Shown here: one piece after another, positions 6,448 to 13,272 of the stretch
How the letters are laid out: every line of letters starts with the position of its first letter
Position numbering within the stretch: the stretch's first letter is position 1
From: JALXCH01 sp964495805
GTDB taxonomy: Bacteria; Calditrichota; Calditrichia; RBG-13-44-9
DNA length: 13,272 bases
Direction of reading: 5' to 3'
Assembly: GCA_964495805.1 (NCBI GenBank)
Contig: CAZBWV010000075.1
Span: 1-13,272, forward strand
Notes under the pieces: model-generated
Told to the model about the DNA's origin: nothing
Databases searched by the model: none
Seen by the model: the letters and a program-made list of their open reading frames with translations, nothing else
Translations under genes and position numbers: made by a program

Positions 6448-7740
6448 ATGTCCCACCCATTTTTATTCATCTGTCCGATTTGTGGAACGGAAGAAAGCAT
6501 CGAACATCACCGTTGCCGGATGTGCGGTACGGAATTCCACTGGGAGCAGGGTAAATTCCGACTGCCAGCGGAATCGTTAAGTGCCCATCAGATGCTGCAA
6601 CGCATGAGTGAAACCATCCCGCTTCAGCAAACCTCCCGTCACATCCCGGAATCTTTCCGGAAAAGATTACCGCACGGGCTGGAGCCCTGGCGAATCAGTC
6701 AGCCAGCGGTGCTCCGACAGGCGCGAAACAATATAACTTTTCGTGGATTCCAGGGACTTTTTTCCCGAAATATTGAAGTTCCCCTCCCTGTGGATCGGGG
6801 GCATCTGGTGTTTTACCCGGAAGAAGTGGTGTTTGTGGGGGAAAAACGCGTCCATCGCTTTCCGCTTACCGATTTTACCTGTGTCACCACCAATAGCCAC
6901 TACTTTGAGTTCAAACTTAAAAAGCGACCGTTTTACCAGATTGAATTTCGGCGCGAGAGTGCCCTGAAGTATGAGATATTATTCCGGAAGTGGCTGGATC
7001 GATTTTATCGCGAGCAGGGAAAGAGGATTCTGGAGTATCAACCGATGCTCAGGGTGGTTGCCCCGGAGTGTCCTGCCACCCGGGCTGTATTGTATCCGAC
7101 TGGGACACCGGTGCCCGGAAAAGTAGAAAAATGGGTGGTCAAAACCATTCTGGCGCTGATCCGATGGTTTGGGCGCCGCTGGTTGGGGATGCGGACGCAG
7201 GGGAATCAGCAACTGCCCGAAGAGTACCCGTTTATTCTACTGGCCAACCACCAGAGCATTGTGGATCCCTTTCTGATTCTGGCGTTGCTGGACTCCCGGA
7301 TTGCCTTCCTGACCAAGAGCACTTCTTTTATTTCGCCACTGGCACGATATTTTTTACGAATTGGCCGGGGAATCCCTACCACTCGTTATCAGACGGACCC
7401 GCTGGTGTACCCCTATGTACGGCAGGCGCTGGAGCGAAATATTCCGGTGGGAATTTTTCCCGAGGGGGAGCGCTGCTGGGATGGTGCCCGGCAGCCGATT
7501 AAAATGAATGTGGTGCGTTTGCTCTGTTATTTTGCCGTACCCATTGTAGTGGTGTCCCTGTGTAATGTGTATTCTGCCTGGCCACGGTGGCAAACCCTTC
7601 CCACCCGGGGGAACGGACGGATGGTGGTGGGTTATCCCTTTTGTCTGAATCAACGAGCAAATTTTTCCCTGCAGGATTTCCGGCAATTTCTGGAAACGCA
7701 GCTGGATCGCTGTCAGATGCCTGGCGAAGAACAATCCTGA
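6448..7740 (+). CDS. PlsC-type 1-acyl-glycerol-phosphate acyltransferase-like protein with N-terminal zinc ribbon
   Basis: The 430-residue protein has three parts. Residues 9-26 form a short zinc-ribbon-like knuckle, CPIC (9-12) and CRMC (23-26). Residues 95-200 are a beta-rich segment (RGHLVFYPEEVVFVGEKRV, HYFEFKLKKRPFYQIEF) resembling a PH/GRAM-like fold; that assignment is tentative. Residues 228-420 are a PlsC-family acyltransferase with the catalytic HX4D motif NHQSIVD (267-273) and the substrate-binding FPEGER block (337-342), followed by a hydrophobic VVRLLCYFAVPIVVVSL stretch. PlsC enzymes acylate lysophosphatidic acid at the membrane; the exact acceptor here is unknown. The start ATG has only a weak GGGGA upstream. 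It lies 137 nt after the rplS terminator, so it starts a new transcription unit. The combination of domains is uncommon in my knowledge. Confidence 0.8.
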   Translation: MSHPFLFICPICGTEESIEHHRCRMCGTEFHWEQGKFRLPAESLSAHQMLQRMSETIPLQQTSRHIPESFRKRLPHGLEPWRISQPAVLRQARNNITFRGFQGLFSRNIEVPLPVDRGHLVFYPEEVVFVGEKRVHRFPLTDFTCVTTNSHYFEFKLKKRPFYQIEFRRESALKYEILFRKWLDRFYREQGKRILEYQPMLRVVAPECPATRAVLYPTGTPVPGKVEKWVVKTILALIRWFGRRWLGMRTQGNQQLPEEYPFILLANHQSIVDPFLILALLDSRIAFLTKSTSFISPLARYFLRIGRGIPTTRYQTDPLVYPYVRQALERNIPVGIFPEGERCWDGARQPIKMNVVRLLCYFAVPIVVVSLCNVYSAWPRWQTLPTRGNGRMVVGYPFCLNQRANFSLQDFRQFLETQLDRCQMPGEEQS

Positions 7741-7906
7741 GAACCGGATCAATCAGTGTGTAAATGGCAGAGGTCAATTAATCCCGCTGCTTACCGTAAC
7801 AAATATTTTGGATTGAAACGGATTTCACTGTAATTTGATGGGGTAATTCGCGAGTGAAACGAACTTTCCAGCAGATTGGAAAACAGACCGGGAGTTGTAT
7901 TTGAAC

Positions 7907-9655
7907 ATGCGCATGATTTCGGCCTGGAAGAAACGGAAAGAGGTATTCCCATATCAGCCACTTTGGCGGTGGGTATCGGTATTGGGAAGAGCAGGGGGCA
8001 TCCTGGGGATGCTTCTCCTGCTTCAGTGCGCCCATCGGGTAGCTCCCTCCGGGGGTCCGGAAGATAAAACACCTCCACGAGTGGTTCGCTCAGTTCCCGA
8101 GCCCGGTGCGGTAAATGTTAAGGAATTGGAGCGTATTGAGATTGAGTTCAGCGAGGGAATTAGCCGGGGCACATTGACCAATAATTTCTGGCTCATTCCC
8201 GAACCCGAACAGGCGCCGGAAATTAAATGGAAAGGGAGCAAAAAGCTGTGGCTGAAGCTCAAATCACCACTGCCGGACAGCACCACTCTGGTGCTTACGC
8301 TGGGGACGGGAATCCAGGATTTGCATGGGAACAATCTGGCGGAACCGTTTCAGCTGGCGTTTTCCACCGGACCGGTGCTGACTCAAAATCGCCTGATGGG
8401 AAGGGTGTATGGTTTCCGCAAGTGGCAGGATGTGTACATTTACGCTTATCGGTTACATGCGGGGCAGAATGTGGATTCCCTGCTGAACCACCGGGCCATT
8501 TTTCACACTCAAATAGATGAACAAGGTCATTTTCTGCTCAATTATTTACCGGATGGCCGTTTTCGCGTGATTGCCCTGGAAGATCGGGACATGAACAGGG
8601 TGTACACAATGGAGAGCGACCTGGTTGGCTTACCGTTTACCGATGTGGTTCTGGATTCGGCCGATACCGCGTTTACCAATTTAAATTTCTGGATGATTGA
8701 GGAGGACACCACGGCGCCGGAGGTAAAATCGGTGGACACAGTGAGCAATCGTCAGGTGCAGGTGGAGTTTAGTGAGCCGATTTGCTTGAGCGATTCGTTC
8801 GCTGTGCGGGTACAGGATACGCTGGATGGGAAGTATGTTCCCCCGCTGGCGTATTCATTATTGCGGTCGGATAGCACCCGGCTGGCACTTTATTTCTCCC
8901 CGATCCCGGCAGGCAGACCAATGCGGGCCGAACTACGGGGTGTGACAGACCGGAGCGGGAATGAACCGGCTCAGCCACTGGTGGCGGATTGGACCGCGGC
9001 TGCCAAACCGGACACCCTTCCGCCGTCCTTTCGAAAAATGACTCCTGCGCACAAAGCAGAAAATGTACCGTACCACACGCAAATTTTATTACAATTTAGT
9101 GCACCGGTGGATACCGAAAATTTTCGGCATGCCGTCACCATTGCGGATGAACAGGGGGATACCCTGGACGGTCGGTGGGAGTGGGGAGATCTCACCGCGC
9201 CCCGGTTTATACCGGATTCGCTTCTGGAAAAGAGCACCGAATATACCGTGCAGCTGAATTTAGGTATGATACACGATATTTTTGGTCGGGCATTTCCCGA
9301 CACATTGCTGAGCCTTCGTTTTACCACCATTAGCTGGACGGAGTTGGGAGAAATCTCCGGTCGGGTGCTGGTACAGGACGGTGAAGCCGATCCGGTCATT
9401 GTTCAGGCGGTGAGTACGGAAAACCAACATGTGTACACCACTTTTGCCCCGGCGGGGAAGGAGTTTCTTATTCCATTCCTTCCTGCCGGTGGTTACCTGT
9501 TGCGCGCTATTCTGGATAGAAACAAAAATGGCCGGTGGGATCGGGGTAGCACCCGTCCCTGGCAGTTTGCCGAACCGTTTGTAATGCGCAGCGATACCGT
9601 AAAGGTGCGCAAGCGCTGGACCACCCAGGGCAAAATCATTCGATTGATCCATTAA
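7907..9655 (+). CDS. Lipoprotein with SbsA-like Ig (Big_5) domains
   Basis: This 582-residue protein has a long basic N-region, a hydrophobic stretch and the lipobox LLQC with lipidated Cys41. The sequence after the Cys (CAHRVAPSGGPEDKTPPRVV) is the hallmark N-terminus of a widespread FCB-group Ig-like lipoprotein. Bacterial Ig-like (Big_5/SbsA) modules begin near 'TPPRVVRSVPEPGAVNV', 'TTAPEVKSVDTVSNRQVQVEFSEPI' (quoted in part) and 'LPPSFRKMTPAHKAENVPY'; carboxypeptidase-regulatory-like beta modules lie between the first and second and at the end. A DRNKNGRWD loop (about 537-545) resembles a calcium-binding loop. It probably sits in the outer membrane or periplasm; its function is unknown. 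The start is uncertain: ATG 7907 is chosen, but ATG 7913 and TTG 7895 or 7901 are possible, with GGGAG at 7890-7894 favouring TTG 7901. dapF follows after 22 nt. Confidence 0.82.
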   Translation: MRMISAWKKRKEVFPYQPLWRWVSVLGRAGGILGMLLLLQCAHRVAPSGGPEDKTPPRVVRSVPEPGAVNVKELERIEIEFSEGISRGTLTNNFWLIPEPEQAPEIKWKGSKKLWLKLKSPLPDSTTLVLTLGTGIQDLHGNNLAEPFQLAFSTGPVLTQNRLMGRVYGFRKWQDVYIYAYRLHAGQNVDSLLNHRAIFHTQIDEQGHFLLNYLPDGRFRVIALEDRDMNRVYTMESDLVGLPFTDVVLDSADTAFTNLNFWMIEEDTTAPEVKSVDTVSNRQVQVEFSEPICLSDSFAVRVQDTLDGKYVPPLAYSLLRSDSTRLALYFSPIPAGRPMRAELRGVTDRSGNEPAQPLVADWTAAAKPDTLPPSFRKMTPAHKAENVPYHTQILLQFSAPVDTENFRHAVTIADEQGDTLDGRWEWGDLTAPRFIPDSLLEKSTEYTVQLNLGMIHDIFGRAFPDTLLSLRFTTISWTELGEISGRVLVQDGEADPVIVQAVSTENQHVYTTFAPAGKEFLIPFLPAGGYLLRAILDRNKNGRWDRGSTRPWQFAEPFVMRSDTVKVRKRWTTQGKIIRLIH

Positions 9656-9677
9656 AATCAAAATTTATCATTCATAC

Positions 9678-10490
9678 ATGCGTATTCCCTTTCGCAAAAT
9701 TCACGGTACCGGTAACGATTTTATTTTGATTGACAATCGAACCGGATATTTTCAAGGCACCGAAAAGGAGCTGTTCGCCCGGTTGTGTCATCGGCATCTG
9801 GGGATTGGTGCGGATGGTTTGATGCTGGTGGAACCGGGTGAACCGGGACGGTTTTCCATGAAGTTTTTCAATCCCGATGGCTCTCCTGCTCCCATGTGCG
9901 GCAATGGTGCCCGTACGGCAGTCTATTTTGTCAGTCTGTTTCAACCGCAGGTATCTCAGTTTCAGTTCCGGGTGTGGGAACAGACCTATCGGGCGGAGTT
10001 AGTGGCACCCCGGGTGGTTCGTATCCACTGGCCGCAGCTTCCCAGGCGCCTTTCTTTTACCGGTTTTCGGAAACCATCCGGAATTCGATATCGACGCATG
10101 ATGTGGGTGCATAGCGGAGTGCCGCATCTGGTTCTGGAAATGGAAAGTTCCCTGCACAATCTGGAAGTCCAGAAATGGGGGAGTTTCTTCCGTTACCATC
10201 CCGCTTTTGCTCCGGAAGGTACCAATGTGAATTTTATTCAGACGGACGGTTCGAAAATTCACATCCGGACGTATGAGCGTGGAGTGGAGGGGGAAACCCT
10301 CTCCTGCGGGACCGGGACGCTGGCGGCAGTTTTTGCAGCGGATTGCTGGGGAAACCCTGATTTTCCTGTGGAAGTGCAGGCTCCCGGTGGAAGGCTAAAA
10401 GTGGGCAAGAATTCGGACGGTCAGTTTTATCTGGAAGGTCCTGTTCAACCGGTATTTCAGGGCATTTTCGATCCTGCGGATTTTAAGTAG
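9678..10490 (+). CDS. dapF: Diaminopimelate epimerase DapF
   Basis: DapF interconverts LL- and meso-diaminopimelate, giving the precursor of lysine and of the peptidoglycan cross-link. It is a cytoplasmic, cofactor-independent two-base enzyme. The 270 residues contain both catalytic cysteines in their motifs: NPDGSPAPMCGNGART (65-80, Cys74) and ERGVEGETLSCGTGT (200-214, Cys210). The opening KIHGTGNDFILID (7-19), GIGADGLML (42-50), HSGVPH (145-150) and GTNVNF (181-186) are also conserved. Length is typical. There is no Shine-Dalgarno sequence before the ATG, but it lies 22 nt after the lipoprotein gene and is probably read from the same transcript. No reason for pairing with the lipoprotein is apparent. 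Confidence 0.97.
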   Translation: MRIPFRKIHGTGNDFILIDNRTGYFQGTEKELFARLCHRHLGIGADGLMLVEPGEPGRFSMKFFNPDGSPAPMCGNGARTAVYFVSLFQPQVSQFQFRVWEQTYRAELVAPRVVRIHWPQLPRRLSFTGFRKPSGIRYRRMMWVHSGVPHLVLEMESSLHNLEVQKWGSFFRYHPAFAPEGTNVNFIQTDGSKIHIRTYERGVEGETLSCGTGTLAAVFAADCWGNPDFPVEVQAPGGRLKVGKNSDGQFYLEGPVQPVFQGIFDPADFK

Positions 10491-10675
10491 TTGGCTCTGT
10501 CTCCACAGTTGAACTCGCTCTCTTCATTTTCTTGTTCAAAAATATTGTTTCTTTTCTTTACTCTCCCGCACAATACAGAGATTAATGATATTTTCATTCA
10601 TTCTCCCCGTTCTCTCGCCATTCATTGAATCCCTTTATGACTCCTATTCTCCTTATCCTTTTCATTTCCAGACAA

Positions 10676-10707
10676 AAAAGGGGCTGCCTGTACCGACAGC
10701 CCCTTTT
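10676..10707 (-). terminator. Bidirectional-looking intrinsic terminator between dapF and selD
   Basis: AAAAGGGGCTG (10676-10686) pairs perfectly with CAGCCCCTTTT (10697-10707), 11 bp around a 10-nt loop. Read on the minus strand it is followed by six T residues in total, a good terminator for selD, whose stop is 24 nt away. On the plus strand the T run is only four, so it may also stop dapF transcripts but less efficiently. Confidence 0.85.
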
Positions 10708-10730
10708 ATGACTTGATGAAAGAAAAAGAA

Positions 10731-11780
10731 TTATTCCAGAATAATTGGTTTGGCGTGTGCGGAAATGATTTTGCCAATCACCGATGCGTTAACGTCCCCG
10801 CTTTCCCGGAGGTGAGAAACGCAGGCATCCGCTTCCGATTCAGGTACGGTAATGAGCAATCCGCCGGAAGTTTGCGGATCAAACAATTCGTTAAGCAAAT
10901 GCGGATTCATATTGTCTGGCACCTGAACAAAGTCCGTCAGGAATTGGCGATTTTCCTTCAAACCCGCGGGAATCTGTTTTTTCTCGGCAAACGTCAGTAC
11001 TTCCGGAAGCAGGGGGATACTGGCGGTATCCAGCTGGGCAGTGGTACCGCTTCCCACCATCATCTCGTATAGGTGGCCCAGTAACCCGAAACCGGTGACA
11101 TCCGTGCAAGCGGTCACCCCATGTTGTCGCATGACTTCCGAAGCGGTTTTGTTAAGCCGCTTCATGGTATCGGTGACGATTTTAAGCAAATCGTCCGGTA
11201 GCATTTCGTTTTTCAGTGCGGTGGTTAGAATACCCGTACCCAGTGGTTTGGTAAGGATCAGCGCATCGCCGGGACGGGCGGTATTATTCCGAATAATTTT
11301 GTCCGGATGGGCAATAGCGGTAACCGCCAGACCATATTTCACTTCCGGATCTTTCACCGAATGTCCGCCCAGAATGGCCACACCCGCTTCCCGGGCTTTG
11401 TCCCATCCACCTTTAATGATGTAAGCTAAATTGATTTTATCCAGCGTGGTAATCGGGAACCCCACGACGTTTAATGCCGTCAGAGGTGTGGCCCCCATGG
11501 CGTAAATATCGCTCAGGGAGTTCACCACGGCAATCTGCCCGTAATCATAGGGATCGTCCACCACCGGTGTAAAAAAGTCGATGGTTTGAATCAGTGCCAG
11601 ATCATCATTCAGTTTGTACACACCGGCATCGTCGTGGGTTTCGATGCCCACCAGCAACCTGGGATCATCCACGCCGGGAATTTCACTGAGAATATCCTGA
11701 AGGTCGCCCGGACCGATCTTGGATGCTCAGCCAGCGCAGGTCACTAAATGGGTTAATTTAAACAGTTCTTCCCGTGTCAT
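10731..11780 (-). CDS. selD: Selenide, water dikinase (selenophosphate synthetase), a selenoprotein with Sec18 encoded by TGA
   Basis: SelD uses ATP and selenide to make selenophosphate, the selenium donor for Sec-tRNA and selenouridine. A conventional ORF caller would start at a GTG at 11672 (313 residues) and miss the catalytic N-terminus. Reading from the ATG at 11780, which has GAGGG 5 nt upstream, gives 349 residues with an in-frame TGA at 11729-11727. The context is L-T-H-L-V-T-C-A-G-U-A-S-K-I-G-P-G-D-L, which aligns the TGA with Cys17 of E. coli SelD and places the conserved Lys three residues later (Lys21). Downstream motifs are intact: THDDAGVY, FFTPVVDDPYDYG, NSLSDIYAMG (87-96), GGHS (138-141), TDVTGFGLLGH (226-236), DPQTSGG (301-307). 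A hairpin just after the TGA fits a bacterial SECIS. The gene is last in a minus-strand run of three. Confidence 0.92.
11694..11724 (-). promoter_or_regulatory. Putative bacterial SECIS hairpin in selD
   Basis: Counting the T of the TGA (11729) as 1, GGTC (16-19) pairs with GACC (25-28) around the loop CGGGC, and an outer ATCC (6-9) pairs with GGAT (33-36). The apical G residues are at 21-23; in E. coli fdhF, as I recall it, the loop GG lies at about 22-23. The stem is short and has an imperfect middle, as bacterial SECIS elements often do. It would recruit SelB with Sec-tRNA. Confidence 0.7.
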
Positions 11781-11784
11781 TTTT

Positions 11785-11789
11785 CCCTC
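11785..11789 (-). promoter_or_regulatory. Ribosome-binding site of selD deciding the upstream start
   Basis: GAGGG on the minus strand lies 5 nt before the ATG at 11780. It supports starting upstream of the in-frame TGA. Confidence 0.7.
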
Positions 11790-11834
11790 AATTCACGTTA
11801 GCCGCAAATCCGAAACAAAAAATTAGCTTTCTGT

Positions 11835-12179
11835 TTAATCATTTTCAATAAAAGAAAAAATATTTTGCCGACCGGTAAGGGGAACGCTTCCGGAGCGGAC
11901 AAGTTCTGGCACGTAAATCAGCTTGCCTGGGTTGGTGGATTCCGGGAAAAGCAGCTGAACAAATGTGCGATGCTCATCGAGAAGCGGATAATATGGCCGT
12001 GGTGGATAGGGACGACCAACCCACACGCCACCGTAACCGGGATACGGACCACCAACCCAGGGACCGGGTACTGCTACTCCGACCCCTACGGTGACGTTAG
12101 CCGGACCGGCGCAACCGCTCCAGTTAAGCAGTAAAAACAGTGCTGCGATAAGTAATGTTATGCGAATACTCATTTTCAT
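11835..12179 (-). CDS. Small Gly/Pro/Tyr-rich putative lipoprotein of unknown function
   Basis: This 114-residue protein starts with a signal peptide (ITLLIAALFLLL) ending at Cys23 in NWSGC. The Trp at -3 is not the usual lipobox residue, so lipidation is likely but not certain. Residues 32-66 are a low-complexity Gly/Pro/Tyr/Trp/Val segment (GPWVGGPYPGYGGVWVG, RPYPPRPYYP), probably an extended or sticky surface region. The last 48 residues look like ordinary folded sequence and show no recognisable domain. A clear AGGAG lies upstream of the ATG at 12179; a second Met two codons later is less well placed. It follows the VOC lipoprotein gene by 41 nt and precedes selD by 54 nt with no hairpin between, so co-transcription is plausible. 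I do not recognise the family. Confidence 0.72.
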   Translation of the reverse strand: MKMSIRITLLIAALFLLLNWSGCAGPANVTVGVGVAVPGPWVGGPYPGYGGVWVGRPYPPRPYYPLLDEHRTFVQLLFPESTNPGKLIYVPELVRSGSVPLTGRQNIFSFIEND

Positions 12180-12220
12180 GGAAGTTCTCCTTTTTTTTGA
12201 ACTCTAAATAGGTTTGCCCT

Positions 12221-13120
12221 TCAGGGCATGGGCCAGATTTGCAGTGCCACCACCGCACCGGTGGGATCTGCAATCAAAGCCACGTTGCCTTCCCGAATGT
12301 TGGGATTGGGCTTCAGATATACCTTGCCCCCTAACTGTTCCACCATATTCACCAGTGGTTGAAGATCACTGACTTTGATGTAAGGTAGCCAGTTGGGCCG
12401 AACGCCCTGCCAGGGAATTCGGGTAATGCCAGCACGGGGCTGATTCCCCTTTTTCAGTACAAAGTACTGCACACTGGTATCGGCAATTTGCGGATTTTGA
12501 ATGGCTTCGCTGGTATAGCCGGCTAATTTGGTGTAGAATGCCACCGCCGCCCGAACGTCGTTGGTTAAATTTTCTTCCCACAACCACTCAAAGTCCTGTG
12601 GTTCCCGGTCAGGTGGGTCACCGGTTTCGGAATGTAACAGCGCCAGCAGGGCTCCCTGGGGATCGCGCACAACCGCCATGCGTCCGCGTCGTGCCACATC
12701 CCGTGGGGTGCGCAGGACTTCTCCACCTTCGCTTTTTACCAGCTCCACGGCCCGATCCACATCCGGCACCGATAAGTAACTCATCCATTGCGCACGATAA
12801 TGTTTCTTTTTGATGGCTTCCACATAAACGATGCCTCCGATGGGCTCATCTTTGTACAAAATGGTAATATACCTGCCCGGAGCATCTTCCCGGAAAGTCC
12901 AGCCGAATAATTTTCCGTAAAACTGACGGGTTGCTTCCACGTCGTAAGTAAGCAAGTCGTGCCAGACAAACTTTCCGTACAGATACCTACCGGTCGGTTG
13001 TTGCGTAATGGGCGGAACAGTTACTTTGCGGGTGGAACAGCTCTGTAAAAAAAGACCCACCACCAGTGCTGCAATCAGCAATAAGCGAAGCACCGCCTGT
13101 TTCCGAATATTGGGTTTCAT
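12221..13120 (-). CDS. Exported lipoprotein with two VOC (glyoxalase/bleomycin-resistance-like) domains
   Basis: This 299-residue protein has a basic N-terminus, a hydrophobic core (LRLLLIAALVVGLFL) and a good lipobox LQSC with Cys28. Two tandem vicinal-oxygen-chelate units follow. Unit 1 (about 49-164) has FVWHDLLTYDVEATRQFYGKL, GWTF, YLSVPDVDRAVELV, and VVRDPQGALLAL. Unit 2 (about 174-297) repeats the pattern: WLWEENLTNDVRAAVAFYTKL, YIKVSDLQPLVNMV, LIADPTGAVVALQIW. The arrangement resembles two-domain cytoplasmic VOC proteins such as mycobacterial CFP30B. Metal-ligand positions are not clearly conserved; His54 in unit 1 is replaced by Glu183 in unit 2, so the enzymatic activity is uncertain. 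AGGAG lies 7 nt before the ATG. It is the first visible gene of the minus-strand group. Confidence 0.88.
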   Translation of the reverse strand: MKPNIRKQAVLRLLLIAALVVGLFLQSCSTRKVTVPPITQQPTGRYLYGKFVWHDLLTYDVEATRQFYGKLFGWTFREDAPGRYITILYKDEPIGGIVYVEAIKKKHYRAQWMSYLSVPDVDRAVELVKSEGGEVLRTPRDVARRGRMAVVRDPQGALLALLHSETGDPPDREPQDFEWLWEENLTNDVRAAVAFYTKLAGYTSEAIQNPQIADTSVQYFVLKKGNQPRAGITRIPWQGVRPNWLPYIKVSDLQPLVNMVEQLGGKVYLKPNPNIREGNVALIADPTGAVVALQIWPMP

Positions 13121-13173
13121 GAGTTCACTCCTGATAAAATTTAAGTTCGATTCTATCTTACCGTGGATATGGT

Positions 13174-13199
13174 CGAGAAATCGATTACCGATTCTCTCG
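13174..13199. repeat. Inverted repeat upstream of the VOC lipoprotein gene
   Basis: CGAGAAATCG (13174-13183) and CGATTCTCTCG (13189-13199) form a 10-bp inverted repeat with one bulged base and a 5-nt spacer. It lies 54-79 nt upstream of the VOC lipoprotein start, a location suited to an operator or a 5'-UTR hairpin. No T-tract follows in either direction, so a terminator is unlikely. Confidence 0.4.
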
Positions 13200-13272
13200 G
13201 GTAAATGAGAAGAATTTCCCTCTTCCTTCCCCTAATCTCATCTCTTCATTCTCTTTTCCCCTCCTATCCCCC

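Noticed and set aside
6990..7502. 170-codon plus-strand frame
   Set aside because: It is an out-of-frame shadow inside the PlsC-type acyltransferase gene.
7741..7894. Promoter before the Ig-like lipoprotein (TTGGAT, 17 nt, TAATTT)
   Set aside because: Only three of six matches in each box; not distinguishable from chance.
10731..11672. selD as a 313-residue gene with a GTG start at 11672
   Set aside because: That start lacks the catalytic N-terminus. Extending the frame upstream through the TGA restores the conserved SelD motif and reaches an ATG with a Shine-Dalgarno.
11727..11729. The TGA in selD as an inactivating nonsense mutation
   Set aside because: It falls exactly at the known Cys/Sec position, everything downstream is intact, and a SECIS-like hairpin follows at the right spacing.

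Overview
The window is a housekeeping stretch of a bacterial chromosome of medium GC content. The most likely source is the FCB superphylum (Bacteroidota/Ignavibacteria/Calditrichota side). Three observations support this: a secreted beta-helix protein whose C-terminal part resembles type IX secretion cargo, a lipoprotein with the typical 'C-A-x(4)-P-S-G-G-P' N-terminus and SbsA-like Ig domains found in that group, and a TrmD with the Bacteroidota-like 'CGHYK' motif. The compact order ffh-rpsP-khpA-rimM-trmD-rplS is more like Firmicutes or deep FCB lineages than classical Bacteroidia, so a Calditrichota- or Ignavibacteria-like organism is my best inference. No phage, insertion sequence, CRISPR array, tRNA or rRNA is visible.

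Layout. Positions 1-1959 (minus) hold the first 653 codons of a large exported right-handed beta-helix protein that runs off the left edge. Positions 1960-2339 are an AT-rich divergent intergenic region. Positions 2340-6211 (plus) carry the SRP/ribosome/tRNA-modification operon: ffh, rpsP, khpA, rimM, trmD, rplS. It ends in a nested terminator hairpin at 6231-6310. A second strong terminator-like hairpin lies inside this operon, directly in front of rimM. Positions 6448-10490 (plus) carry an unusual zinc-ribbon/PlsC-type acyltransferase, an Ig-like lipoprotein and dapF (lysine and peptidoglycan precursor synthesis). Positions 10731-13120 (minus) carry, in transcription order, a lipoprotein with two VOC/glyoxalase-like domains, a small Gly/Pro/Tyr-rich putative lipoprotein, and selD. 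A terminator-type hairpin at 10676-10707 separates the convergent dapF and selD.

The most interesting gene is selD. Its reading frame contains an in-frame TGA exactly where selenophosphate synthetases carry their catalytic Cys or Sec, and a compact hairpin with a GGG apical loop follows at the spacing of a bacterial SECIS. The gene is therefore read here as a 349-residue selenoprotein rather than a shortened 313-residue ORF, and the organism is predicted to have a full selenocysteine decoding system elsewhere. The rest is mostly conserved cell machinery. I see no convincing previously undescribed multi-gene system; the best leads are single genes or RNA elements.
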